DNA from: Candidatus Aphodoplasma excrementigallinarum
GTDB taxonomy: Bacteria; Bacillota; Clostridia; UBA1381; UMGS1253
Length of the DNA: 30,589 nt
NCBI GenBank assembly: GCA_018713805.1
Contig: DVOF01000044.1
Coordinates: 1 to 30,589, forward strand
Direction: 5' to 3'
Shown here: positions 1-7,032 of the stretch, in pieces
Position numbering within the stretch: the stretch's first letter is position 1
Layout of the letters: each line of letters begins with the position of its first letter
Notes under the pieces: generated by a model
Databases searched by the model: none
What the model was told of the DNA's origin: nothing
Seen by the model: only the letters and a program-made list of their open reading frames with translations
Made by a program: the position numbers and the translations under genes

Positions 1-32
1 GTGTACATCACATGGCTTGGAGGCGGGATAAA

Positions 33-203
33 GTGAAAATGTGTGTGCTGGAGGAGAAGGAATGCATTCATTGCGGGGAGTGCGACCGCTGCGACCTCAA
101 CCCGGAGAAAATCTGCGACAGCTGCGGGAAATGTATCCGGATGCCGGAGGCGGAATACTATGAAATACAGATTGATGAAATTATGAATACAGAAGAAAAA
201 TAG
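33..203 (+). CDS. Small eight-cysteine (probable metal or Fe-S binding) protein
   Basis: A 56-residue protein of unknown function. Its eight cysteines (residues 4, 11, 14, 17, 20, 28, 31, 34) form two CxxC clusters, as C-x2-C-x2-C-x2-C-x7-C-x2-C-x2-C, which suggests binding of an iron-sulfur cluster or zinc; the tail is acidic and cysteine-free. I chose the GTG at 33 because GGAGG at 19-23 lies 9 bases upstream. The in-frame ATG at 12 sits upstream of that ribosome-binding site, and the ATG at 39 would be 15 bases from it. A strong terminator follows directly. The gene may be the last of an operon that begins before the window. The cysteine spacing differs from the CxxCxxCxxxCP of classical ferredoxins, so I do not call it a ferredoxin. 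Confidence 0.7.
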   Translation: MKMCVLEEKECIHCGECDRCDLNPEKICDSCGKCIRMPEAEYYEIQIDEIMNTEEK

Positions 204-235
204 CTGCCAGCAAACTGGCAGCTATTTTATTTTTG
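199..235. terminator. Bidirectional Rho-independent terminator
   Basis: A perfect 12-bp stem (199-210 with 215-226) has a CAAA loop and is followed by TTTATTTTT on the plus strand. On the minus strand the same stem is followed by TTTTTCTTCT. It can therefore end both the small cysteine-rich gene and the convergent ATPase gene. Confidence 0.92.
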
Positions 236-241
236 GGAGAG

Positions 242-1315
242 TCAACCGAGCGACTCGATAACATTTTTTGCAAGGAAGTCTACCTTTTCAAAGTCCATAT
301 AGGGGATATAGTTTTGTTCAAGCTCGTCGTGCAGCTTTTTCGCGCCGGCAATGGACTCAATTGCACGCGCCAGCAAGGTGTTATAGGATTCCATATCAAT
401 CGCCGCAGCAACGGGCACGCGTTCTGCACAGACGTACTGGTTTAAGTCAATCGTTTCACTTACATAGGCTTCCTTTACTGCATGGTAGGCGTTTTTGGTC
501 GTAAAGAATGCGTCAAGCGCGGGCACGTAGATATGTTCGATCTTCGCATCCGGCGACATGGGGCAGTAGAAGGTACGCACATCCAGCCCTGCTGTCGTCA
601 GCGTATCTGCCAGCGCGCGGAAAAACGCGCCGCTGTTTGGCGCGATGTCCGCCTCAATAAGATAGACATACTTGGCGTGCGCGGCGAACGTATCGATGTA
701 GTTGAGTTTCCCGAGCGGCGTGATTGCGCCTAAGAATGCTTTACGCTCGGTTCCGTCTTTCGCTGAAAAGCTGTTCAGGCCAAAAGTTTTTTTCAGCGTT
801 TCCAGCTCCGCCTTGACACCCTCCGGGTTCGTGGCTGCCAGGTAATCGTGCTCGATCTGGTTTTGCAGGCTTTTTGCAGCGGACAGGTAGTTGTAAGCGC
901 GGGCAAAACAGCCGGAAATTGCCTCATTTGTCTGGATGATGGCTCCTTTCCGCTGCCGGATCCGCTCCGTGTTCCAGCAGTCGCCGAGGTTGATGATCTC
1001 ATCGACGCCGCCCGGCGCTTTCGGGTCGACAATGTGCGGCGCGGTGCCGTCCAGGATTAAAAACCCGGTTTCCCGCGCGCAGACGCCGTCGAGCGAGTTC
1101 GGGTCGGAAGAACAGTGCAGCAGCTCGGTGTCATAACCAAGCCCGGCAAGGCGTGCTGCGACCCGCCGCATAAAGGAGGACTTGCCCGTGCCGGGACCGC
1201 CCTTTAAGACGATAATCCGGTTTGCCTCGCGGCTGTTTAATATGTAGTCATAGTACGAATAAAACCCCGCGGGCGTGTTGGAACCGGGGAAGTACTCGCG
1301 TATTTTTACTGCCAT
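242..1315 (-). CDS. PRK06851-type P-loop ATPase with degenerate second half
   Basis: A 357-residue protein resembling the PRK06851 family of uncharacterised ATPases found in Firmicutes; the function is unknown. The N-terminal half has a complete Walker A motif, GGPGTGKSS at residues 39-47, followed by LHCSSDPNSLDGV (67-79) and LILDGTAPHIVDP (86-98), the family's signature stretches. From about residue 215 the pattern repeats (a hydrophobic strand, then YCPMSPDAKIEHIYVP at 250-265), but the P-loop position reads EADIAPNSGAFF (221-232), so the second site has lost its glycine-lysine loop. The ATG has GGAGGG 7 bases upstream. The gene is monocistronic, lying between the terminator of the hydrogenase operon and the 199-235 terminator. 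No signal peptide is seen, so it is probably cytoplasmic. Confidence 0.85.
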   Translation of the reverse strand: MAVKIREYFPGSNTPAGFYSYYDYILNSREANRIIVLKGGPGTGKSSFMRRVAARLAGLGYDTELLHCSSDPNSLDGVCARETGFLILDGTAPHIVDPKAPGGVDEIINLGDCWNTERIRQRKGAIIQTNEAISGCFARAYNYLSAAKSLQNQIEHDYLAATNPEGVKAELETLKKTFGLNSFSAKDGTERKAFLGAITPLGKLNYIDTFAAHAKYVYLIEADIAPNSGAFFRALADTLTTAGLDVRTFYCPMSPDAKIEHIYVPALDAFFTTKNAYHAVKEAYVSETIDLNQYVCAERVPVAAAIDMESYNTLLARAIESIAGAKKLHDELEQNYIPYMDFEKVDFLAKNVIESLG

Positions 1316-1347
1316 AACAATCCCTCCAAAGATAAATTTTACGTTAT

Positions 1348-1378
1348 AGTATATGCGCAGGGACTGTTTTGGTTACAA
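1348..1378 (-). promoter_or_regulatory. Possible promoter of the ATPase gene
   Basis: On the minus strand, TTGTAA (1373-1378) and TATACT (1348-1353) are separated by 19 bases, which is long for sigma-A. The -10 overlaps a TATATGCGCA (1350-1359) identical to half of the palindrome in front of the hydrogenase operon. This is a weak call. Confidence 0.35.
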
Positions 1379-1407
1379 AAGGCGCATACACAAAACGTGT
1401 ATGCGCC
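1377..1407 (-). terminator. Terminator of the hydrogenase-phosphatase operon
   Basis: A perfect 11-bp G+C-rich stem (1381-1391 with 1397-1407) has a five-base loop and is followed on the minus strand by TTTTG. It lies 21 bases past the stop codon of the phosphatase gene. The T tract is short. Confidence 0.8.
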
Positions 1408-1428
1408 TTCCCGCTTCCTATTCAATCA

Positions 1429-2598
1429 TCAATAAAAATTAATATTGACATTTTTGCCAAGCTGCTTGAGACATGCCGCCAAATCCTCAATTAGCCGCAT
1501 TTTAATGTTGATGTTGATTGGCAGATCCGGGTTCTGATGGGAGGGGTTGACTGCGCGCCCGACAAAAAAGTTGATGTCGGTCGCGTCCTCTAACAATAGT
1601 TTGCAAATCAGCGACGCACCGTCCTTCTTGTCCTTCCACTGTACGTCCGTGTCGCTGACGGAGCAGTAGCTCTGCGCATATTCGACCGCCTTCCCAATCG
1701 TGAGCACACCCTCTGTTACGAGGTCGACCCCAGCAATGTGGGCAATCGGCGGGACGTCGTCGTCGAGGTAGTCAATGTCGGGGATGACCTCCTTGCCGAG
1801 ATACCGCGCAACGAGCTGCGACGTTGTGCCGCCGCATACGATTTTTTTACCCTCCTTGCCGAAGAACAACCGCATGATCTTCTCGTCGTCCTCCTTATGG
1901 GACGGCGGGCCGATCATGAGGTTTACGACCTCGTGGCGGCGCACCTTCATGGCGGCAATCGTCGTGTCGTCGCCCGGGTGGCCCGCATAGAGGTCGTTAC
2001 ACGCCTCGGCAATCCGCGCGGCCATCGTCTTGGCACCGATGTCCGGCGTATAGACACCCTCGGCAAACTCGATGATATTTTCCCGCTCCCAGCCAAAGTT
2101 TAACAGCATGCCCACGCCAGCGTGGATTGCGCCGTCGCTCATGAGGATAAAGATATCGCCGGTCTCTACCTGGAATTTGCTTTCAAATATCTGTTTTTCA
2201 CATATTGTTTTCTGCGTGGAGTCGTAGTCATAGTTTTTCCCGTTACGCAGCAAAATGCATTTCGGGTTGTCAAACTGCACCAGATATGCCTCGCCGCTCT
2301 TGTTCACCTGTAAGATGGTAAACGTGGAGTAAGCGACGCCGCGCACCTTACAGACAGGGAGCGTATGGGCAATCGTGTATACGCAGTCCTCGATCGGCAT
2401 ACCCGCCGCCATCATGGTAACGAGGATTTTTGCCGTCAGGGTCGAGAGGATATTCGCCTTTACACCGCTGCCAAGCCCGTCGGAGAGCACGATCGTCACG
2501 TAGTCCTCGTCGTTGATCGTCATAACGCGGTCGCCGCAAAGCTCCTCGCCCTGTTTGTTCAGGCTCATAAAGCCGCTCTCCAGGAATATATCTTTCAT
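1429..2598 (-). CDS. SpoIIE-family PP2C-type serine phosphatase
   Basis: A 389-residue protein whose first 220 residues form a PPM/SpoIIE phosphatase domain. Metal-binding motifs are visible: CGDRV (21-25), LSDGLGSG (38-45), MSDGAIHAG (153-161) and HPGDDTT (207-213). These are the aspartates that hold Mn/Mg in PP2C enzymes, so it is probably active on phosphoserine or phosphothreonine. Residues 225-389 form a second domain that I do not recognise. No membrane segment is seen, unlike sporulation SpoIIE itself, so it is a soluble signalling enzyme. It lies 61 bases after the hydrogenase-PAS gene. Phosphatases of this type are known partners of group C (putative sensory) [FeFe]-hydrogenases, so it is probably the signalling output of that sensor. 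Its substrate cannot be seen in this window. Confidence 0.9.
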   Translation of the reverse strand: MKDIFLESGFMSLNKQGEELCGDRVMTINDEDYVTIVLSDGLGSGVKANILSTLTAKILVTMMAAGMPIEDCVYTIAHTLPVCKVRGVAYSTFTILQVNKSGEAYLVQFDNPKCILLRNGKNYDYDSTQKTICEKQIFESKFQVETGDIFILMSDGAIHAGVGMLLNFGWERENIIEFAEGVYTPDIGAKTMAARIAEACNDLYAGHPGDDTTIAAMKVRRHEVVNLMIGPPSHKEDDEKIMRLFFGKEGKKIVCGGTTSQLVARYLGKEVIPDIDYLDDDVPPIAHIAGVDLVTEGVLTIGKAVEYAQSYCSVSDTDVQWKDKKDGASLICKLLLEDATDINFFVGRAVNPSHQNPDLPININIKMRLIEDLAACLKQLGKNVNINFY

Positions 2599-2659
2599 AA
2601 ACGAATCCCGTCCTTTCGCTGAAATTTTCGATTTGGTATACGAACGCTCCTCGTAAAAA

Positions 2660-4369
2660 TTATTCTTCTATCGTATCCTCTTCCAAAATCGAATTTTTCA
2701 GCTCTGTGAGAGCGATTTTTGTTTCAGCTGTCGTTTCCCCAAGCAGGGAGGCGATCTCCTGGATGACGCGCATTTGCTTTTCGATCACCTTGTCGGCAAT
2801 ACCCGCCGCCTCGTTCTTCATCTCCCGGTTTTTCTCCAGGATGTGCTCGCGCTCCGTGATATCGCGCATGATGCAGATGGCAATGTTGTTCGGCGCATCA
2901 TAGATAAAGGTCTGGTCAGCGACGATGTTATACTCCGCCATAAATTCCTTCGTGGTGATTAGCCGTTCATCGCCGCCGAGAACGGACAGGAAGTTATCCG
3001 CGCTCATAAGCAGCGATACATCCTTGCCGATCACGTCCTTTGCGTCTACGATCCCGAACATGTCGCAGCATGCGTCGTTGATCTGCCGGATTTTGAGGTC
3101 CTTATCGACTGTGATGATCGCATTCGGCGTCGCCTCAATGATTTTGTCGGACAACGACGCCGCCTTTTCCATCATATACGGCAGGCACATGCTGATTTCC
3201 GCCTTGCCGAAATACACGGCGACCGCCTTGTCGCGGCAGGTCGCATAGCCGCAGGTGCCGCAGTTGAGCTCGTCTTCCTTTTTCGTTTTCCCCATCTTGC
3301 GCAGGATTTCCTCGATCTGCGCCTCGCCGGGCATCACAACGCTGATCCGCTCGTCGCTGATATGTTTGGTTAAATCCATATCTGTCTTGACGTTATAGTC
3401 CTTTTCATAGCATACCTGCTCCGGATGGCTGCTTGCGTAGTTTTCCGTCCGCATTTTTGACGAAAGCACGCTGTGCTTGTGCCGCCGGATGGAGGGGCCG
3501 TTGATACAGCTTCCCGGGCATGCGCTCATCTCAATGAAGCAATTTTTCAAATTTCCTTTCTCCAGCTCGCCGATAGCCTCGAGACAATTCTCCATCCCGT
3601 CGACCGTAATATAGGAGAAGGCCGGGTCCTTTTTCATGGTTTTTAATATCCCGCCCGAAACCGGGAAAAACCGCGACAGGTACTTCGTGCTGTCAAGCGC
3701 CTCCGGCGCGGCCGGAAGCTCGATATTCTCCTCGCTAAACCAGTCGTTGAGCTCGTCAAACGTCAGCACGCAGTCGACATAGCCGCTGTATGCCTCCGCC
3801 TCATGCTTTTTCGAAATGCAGGGGCCGATAAAGACGACATACGAGCCGGGATTTTCTTCTTTGATCAGCCTTGCGTGCGTCTGCATGGGGGAGAGGACAT
3901 GGGCGACATATTTTAAAATGCCGGGGTGATACTTCTGGATCAATGTCACAATGGTGGAGCAGCAGGAAGATATGATGACGTCCTCCGTGCGGTTTTCCAC
4001 CAGCTTTTCATATTCGCTTTTTACGACATAGGCACCCTGCGCCGTCTCGGACACGCCGGCAAACCCTAACTTTTTCAAGTAGGAAGAAAACGCATCGATG
4101 CCGGACACGCCATAGCTTGCAATGAAGGCGGGGGCAATGCTTGCAAACACCTTTTTCCCGCTCGCAATCAGCGCCTTTGCCGCGCTGACGTCGTTGCGGA
4201 CTTCTTTTGCGTTCTGGGGACAGACAAGCACGCATTTGCCGCAGAGTACGCAGTCGCTCTCGATGACCTGCGCCTGCCCGTCCTTGAGCTCGATCGCCTT
4301 GATCGGGCAGTTGCGGATACACTTGTAACAGTTTTTGCAGTTGGCCTTTTTGAATCTTAAAATGCTCAT
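2660..4369 (-). CDS. [FeFe]-hydrogenase-PAS sensor protein (group C-like)
   Basis: A 569-residue protein with, in order: two [4Fe-4S] ferredoxin motifs (C11, C14, C17, C21 and C40, C43, C46, C50); a [FeFe]-hydrogenase catalytic domain (about 65-300); a four-cysteine Fe-S domain (C370, C373, C378 and C395); a PAS domain (about 408-505); and a charged helical tail with coiled-coil character. The three H-cluster signatures are present: SSCCST at 134-139, IGPCISKK at 181-188 and SACPGSC at 282-288. Both cysteines of the first are kept, but the following Pro and Trp of the usual TSCCPxW are replaced by Ser and Ile. A PAS domain fused to a hydrogenase, followed by a PP2C gene, is the arrangement of group C enzymes, thought to sense H2 or redox state. 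Its ATG overlaps the preceding gene's stop by 4 bases, implying translational coupling. No maturation genes (hydE, hydF, hydG) are in the window. Confidence 0.93.
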   Translation of the reverse strand: MSILRFKKANCKNCYKCIRNCPIKAIELKDGQAQVIESDCVLCGKCVLVCPQNAKEVRNDVSAAKALIASGKKVFASIAPAFIASYGVSGIDAFSSYLKKLGFAGVSETAQGAYVVKSEYEKLVENRTEDVIISSCCSTIVTLIQKYHPGILKYVAHVLSPMQTHARLIKEENPGSYVVFIGPCISKKHEAEAYSGYVDCVLTFDELNDWFSEENIELPAAPEALDSTKYLSRFFPVSGGILKTMKKDPAFSYITVDGMENCLEAIGELEKGNLKNCFIEMSACPGSCINGPSIRRHKHSVLSSKMRTENYASSHPEQVCYEKDYNVKTDMDLTKHISDERISVVMPGEAQIEEILRKMGKTKKEDELNCGTCGYATCRDKAVAVYFGKAEISMCLPYMMEKAASLSDKIIEATPNAIITVDKDLKIRQINDACCDMFGIVDAKDVIGKDVSLLMSADNFLSVLGGDERLITTKEFMAEYNIVADQTFIYDAPNNIAICIMRDITEREHILEKNREMKNEAAGIADKVIEKQMRVIQEIASLLGETTAETKIALTELKNSILEEDTIEE

Positions 4370-4614
4370 CCCTTCAGCCCTCCGAGGATATGCTCCTGAA
4401 ACACTGCTTCCGCGTTCTGCGGGTTGACGCCTGTGACGATCTCATCGTCCACCTGGATGGTAACGCCGTCCATGCAATGCCCCAGACAGAACGCAGCCTT
4501 CAGCTCCACTTCGTTTTCCAGCCGGTTTTTTGCAACCAGCTTTTTAAAACAGGCGATAATATCCTTTGACCCTTTTAAATGGCAGGAACTGCCCACACAA
4601 ATTGACACTTTCAT
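4366..4614 (-). CDS. Thioredoxin-like [2Fe-2S] ferredoxin (NuoE-like)
   Basis: An 82-residue protein with the four-cysteine pattern of thioredoxin-fold [2Fe-2S] proteins (NuoE/HydC type): C6 and C11 in CVGSSC, C43 and C47 in FCLGHC. It corresponds to the Fe-S domain alone, without the N-terminal helical part of full NuoE (about 160 residues). It probably carries electrons to or from the hydrogenase-PAS protein, whose start codon overlaps its stop. The ribosome-binding site AGGAGG is well placed. It is the first gene of the sensor operon, and a 16-bp palindrome sits just in front of it. Confidence 0.9.
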   Translation of the reverse strand: MKVSICVGSSCHLKGSKDIIACFKKLVAKNRLENEVELKAAFCLGHCMDGVTIQVDDEIVTGVNPQNAEAVFQEHILGGLKG

Positions 4615-4635
4615 ACGCTTGACCTCCTACGTGTT

Positions 4636-4651
4636 TGCGCATATATGCGCA
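4636..4651. promoter_or_regulatory. Perfect 16-bp palindrome before the hydrogenase operon
   Basis: TGCGCATATATGCGCA is self-complementary along its full length. It lies 21 bases before the first start codon of the hydrogenase operon, between an A+T-rich stretch and the ribosome-binding site. It is a candidate operator; the regulator is unknown. I could not find a convincing -35/-10 pair in the 66-base spacer, so the operon promoter is unassigned and readthrough from mscL is possible. Confidence 0.5.
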
Positions 4652-4680
4652 TTTATATGTAAAAATAAATATAAAACATA

Positions 4681-5103
4681 TTATTCGGCTTTGTCCTCTT
4701 TCATGCCGCCCGCCTGCTCGATGGCGCGCAGGCTGTCGCGGATATCCTCTAAAAGAAGGACTTCTTCGCTTTTTTTCGCCGCTTCTTCCTTTTTGATTTC
4801 TTCTTTTCTATGAAAGATTTTGTTGCTCAGCTTAATAAACAGGAAAATCGTAAGCGAAATAATCAAAAAGTTAACGACACTCTGGATAAAGTTCCCGTAC
4901 GTAATCACGGAATCGCCGACCTGTACAGACAGCGAATCGAATTTGATCCCGCCGAGAATAATTCCAAACAGGGGGGTGATCAAATCCTTAACAAGGGAGT
5001 TGACAATTGCGGAAAAGGCCGTGCCGATGATAACGCCAACAGCCATCTCAACAACGTTGCCCTTTAGCGCGAACGCTTTGAACTCCTGCCAGAACTTTTT
5101 CAC
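4681..5103 (-). CDS. mscL: Large-conductance mechanosensitive channel MscL
   Basis: A 140-residue inner-membrane channel that opens under high membrane tension to release solutes during hypo-osmotic shock. It has the typical N-terminal amphipathic segment (FWQEFKAFALKGNVVEMAVG), TM1 at about 16-45 with the conserved AVGVIIGTAF, a short extracellular loop, TM2 at about 73-92 and a charged cytoplasmic helix (about 98-138). Length is normal for the family. Translation starts at GTG, 7 bases after GGGGA. A clear sigma-A promoter lies upstream. The same-strand hydrogenase operon begins 66 bases downstream with no obvious terminator between them. Confidence 0.96.
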   Translation of the reverse strand: MKKFWQEFKAFALKGNVVEMAVGVIIGTAFSAIVNSLVKDLITPLFGIILGGIKFDSLSVQVGDSVITYGNFIQSVVNFLIISLTIFLFIKLSNKIFHRKEEIKKEEAAKKSEEVLLLEDIRDSLRAIEQAGGMKEDKAE

Positions 5104-5147
5104 AGCGCCATCCCCTTTGTTATTTTATCTACAATGTATACGCTTTC

Positions 5148-5176
5148 ATTATATCATTATTTTTCGACAAAATCAA
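5148..5176 (-). promoter_or_regulatory. Sigma-A promoter of mscL
   Basis: On the minus strand, TTGATT (5171-5176) and TATAAT (5148-5153) are 17 bases apart. It lies back to back with the promoter of the divergent hydrolase gene; the two -35 elements are 22 bases apart. Confidence 0.8.
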
Positions 5177-5198
5177 AACATTTTTTTGGGATTTTCTA

Positions 5199-5227
5199 TT
5201 GAATTTTCTGAATGCAACGCTTATAAT
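5199..5227 (+). promoter_or_regulatory. Sigma-A promoter of the alpha/beta hydrolase gene
   Basis: TTGAAT (5199-5204) and TATAAT (5222-5227) are 17 bases apart. The expected start site lies about 35 bases before the start codon, with GAGGGAGGAG as ribosome-binding site in between. Confidence 0.85.
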
Positions 5228-5269
5228 AAAACTGTTTTGAAGAAATCAAACAGAGGGAGGAGCGAAAAT

Positions 5270-6100
5270 ATGATTTATCAGAGGTTTAACATTTGGGAGG
5301 GGAGCGGCTGCAAGCAGCAGACCGACGCGAACCTGAGCGTTTACATACCGGATAATTCCCCGGAGATCGACATGGAGCGGAGGTATAAGGCAGTGCTGAT
5401 CTGCCCGGGCGGCGGATATGCCGGCGTGTCCGACCGGGAGGCGGAGCCGGTTGCGTTTGAGTTTTTAGCAAAGGGGATCGCGGCGTTTGTGCTGCGCTAC
5501 TCGGTTGCGCCCGCGCGGTACCCGACCGCGCTTTTGGAGGTTTCGCGGGCAATGTGGCTGATCCGGCAGAGGGCGGACGAGTGGAACATCAATGCAGACG
5601 ATATTGCCGTATGCGGGTTCTCCGCCGGGGGACATCTGGCGGCGAGTTTGGGCACGCTGTGGAATGAGGCGTTTATCCCGGAGGAGCTTGGCATGCCGGA
5701 GGGGATGAACAAGCCGAACAAGCTGATATTGTGCTACCCGGTGATTTTGTGCGAGGAAGGGCGCGCGCACCGCGACAGCTTTTACAATCTGCTGGGGCGC
5801 GGCCTGCCGGAGGAGGAGTACGAGAAGTTCTCGCTCGACCGGCGCGTCGGGCCGCATACGCCGCCGACGTTTTTGTGGCACACGTTTGACGACGACGGGG
5901 TACCGGTCGACAGCTCGCTCGAGTTTGCGCTCGCCCTGCGGAAAAACCGGGTTCCGTTTGAGATGCACATCTATCCGTCGGGCGCGCACGGTTCGTCGCT
6001 GGCTGACTGGCGTACCGCGTCGCCGGAGGCGAAGCAGTACGACAATCCGTATATCACAAACTGGATCGACCATTGTACAAAATGGGTGCTGGAGCATTAA
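5270..6100 (+). CDS. Alpha/beta-hydrolase, BD-FAE/acetyl-esterase-like
   Basis: A 276-residue alpha/beta hydrolase resembling bacterial acetyl-xylan or sugar-ester esterases. The oxyanion-hole motif PGGGY is at 46-50, the nucleophile elbow GFSAGG at 116-121 (Ser118), the acid in DDDGVPV (about Asp207/208), and the histidine in SGAHG (His240), so the triad looks complete. There is no signal peptide, so it is likely cytoplasmic and acts on imported, acylated oligosaccharides; the substrate is inferred. The frame is open far upstream, but the ATG at 5270 is preceded by a consensus ribosome-binding site and a promoter at 5199-5227. It faces the AraC regulator and shares a terminator with it. Nearby GH4 and GH32 genes support a role in sugar breakdown. 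Confidence 0.88.
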   Translation: MIYQRFNIWEGSGCKQQTDANLSVYIPDNSPEIDMERRYKAVLICPGGGYAGVSDREAEPVAFEFLAKGIAAFVLRYSVAPARYPTALLEVSRAMWLIRQRADEWNINADDIAVCGFSAGGHLAASLGTLWNEAFIPEELGMPEGMNKPNKLILCYPVILCEEGRAHRDSFYNLLGRGLPEEEYEKFSLDRRVGPHTPPTFLWHTFDDDGVPVDSSLEFALALRKNRVPFEMHIYPSGAHGSSLADWRTASPEAKQYDNPYITNWIDHCTKWVLEH

Positions 6101-6116
6101 GGATAAAATAGGAAAG

Positions 6117-6138
6117 GCCCCTGCCATGTGGCAGGGGC
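6117..6138. terminator. Convergent terminator, hydrolase / AraC regulator
   Basis: A 9-bp G+C-rich stem (GCCCCTGCC at 6117-6125 with 6130-6138) has an ATGT loop. It sits between the hydrolase stop and the AraC-gene stop, whose TAG begins at 6142 on the minus strand. T tracts are interrupted on both sides, so efficiency is uncertain. Confidence 0.75.
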
Positions 6139-6139
6139 T

Positions 6140-6910
6140 CTATTTCTGCGCTTTTTTGCCTTTGAAGGCAGAGGGGCTGACCCCATAGCGCCGTTTGAAC
6201 ATTTTGGAAAAGTTAAAGCTGTCGCCATATCCCGCAATCGCTGCCGACTCGGCCACTGTGTAGCCGCGCTCGAGCAGTTCGGCCGCTTTGGACAGGCGGG
6301 TGTCGATCAGGTAATCCTGCATGGAGCGGCCTGTTTTTTCTTTAAAAATCTTTGCCAGATACGTCCGCTCTACGCCCACGAGCCGCGCGACGTCACGGAT
6401 TGCGATGGCGTTCATATAGTTTGCGTCGATATAGTCGCATACCTGGCGCACATAGTCGTTGGGCGCGGGCGCGGACTCAAAAAACTGGGTAAAAAGCGCA
6501 AACAGCTTCGAGGCGAGAAACTCCTCCCGGCAGCGGCGCAGGCGCTCACATTCGAGCATTTCGTGGAACAGGCTGGTCGACAGCGTAACGACCGGCGGCA
6601 GCGCGTCGAGCTGTGCGGCGAGTGCGCCGGTGAAGCCGACCCAGATATACGACCACGGGCGGCGCACGTCGGCAGTGTAGGTCGTAAGCTCGTGCGGACG
6701 GATGATGAAAATCTGGCCCTGCCGCACCGGGTGCGCGCTGCCGTCCCGATAAAAGACGCCGCAGCCGCGGGTCACATAATGCAAAAGGTAGTAGTCGCGC
6801 ATATGCGGGCCGAAGCTGTGCGATGGCGCGCAGTCCTGCCGCCCGCAGGAAACAGGGTTTAAGTCGGAAAAGTTCCTGTTTACAATGGCGGTTTCGTACA
6901 GGTCGTACAA
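6140..6910 (-). CDS. AraC-family transcriptional regulator
   Basis: A 256-residue regulator. Residues 1 to about 145 form an AraC-type cupin sensor domain (with GQIFIIRPHE at 65-74, a typical sugar-sensing barrel segment). Residues 155-252 are the double helix-turn-helix domain: first HTH around 170-192 (IRDVARLVGVERTYLAKIFK), second around 218-245, ending with the family signature FNFSKMFKRRYGVSPSAF. The start is a TTG, 9 bases after GGAGG. It is divergent from the GH4 alpha-galactosidase, with a 122-base spacer, so it probably activates that gene in response to a galactoside and may control itself. Specificity is inferred from position only. Confidence 0.9.
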   Translation of the reverse strand: MYDLYETAIVNRNFSDLNPVSCGRQDCAPSHSFGPHMRDYYLLHYVTRGCGVFYRDGSAHPVRQGQIFIIRPHELTTYTADVRRPWSYIWVGFTGALAAQLDALPPVVTLSTSLFHEMLECERLRRCREEFLASKLFALFTQFFESAPAPNDYVRQVCDYIDANYMNAIAIRDVARLVGVERTYLAKIFKEKTGRSMQDYLIDTRLSKAAELLERGYTVAESAAIAGYGDSFNFSKMFKRRYGVSPSAFKGKKAQK

Positions 6911-6936
6911 GTTTAAACGCCTCCTCTCTAAACAAC

Positions 6937-6966
6937 ATCATACCATATTTATCACACCTGATGCAA
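6937..6966 (-). promoter_or_regulatory. Promoter of the AraC-family regulator gene
   Basis: On the minus strand, TTGCAT (6961-6966) and TATGAT (6937-6942) are 18 bases apart, in the spacer shared with the GH4 gene. Confidence 0.65.
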
Positions 6967-6980
6967 TTCTTTTTCCAGCT

Positions 6981-7009
6981 TTGATATGATATTTTATTGA
7001 TATTGAATA
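6981..7009 (+). promoter_or_regulatory. GH4 gene promoter region with direct repeat
   Basis: TTGATAT occurs twice, at 6981-6987 and 6997-7003, 16 bases apart in the same orientation. The first copy could serve as a -35 to a poor -10, TGAATA (7004-7009). A weak promoter with a direct repeat fits activation by an AraC-type protein, but I cannot tell operator from promoter here. Confidence 0.4.
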
Positions 7010-7032
7010 AGATTTGAACGGGAGGCGTTGTT

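Noticed and set aside
4820..5269. 150-codon upstream extension of the alpha/beta hydrolase frame
   Set aside because: It runs antisense through mscL and through two promoters. A consensus ribosome-binding site and promoter mark 5270 as the true start.
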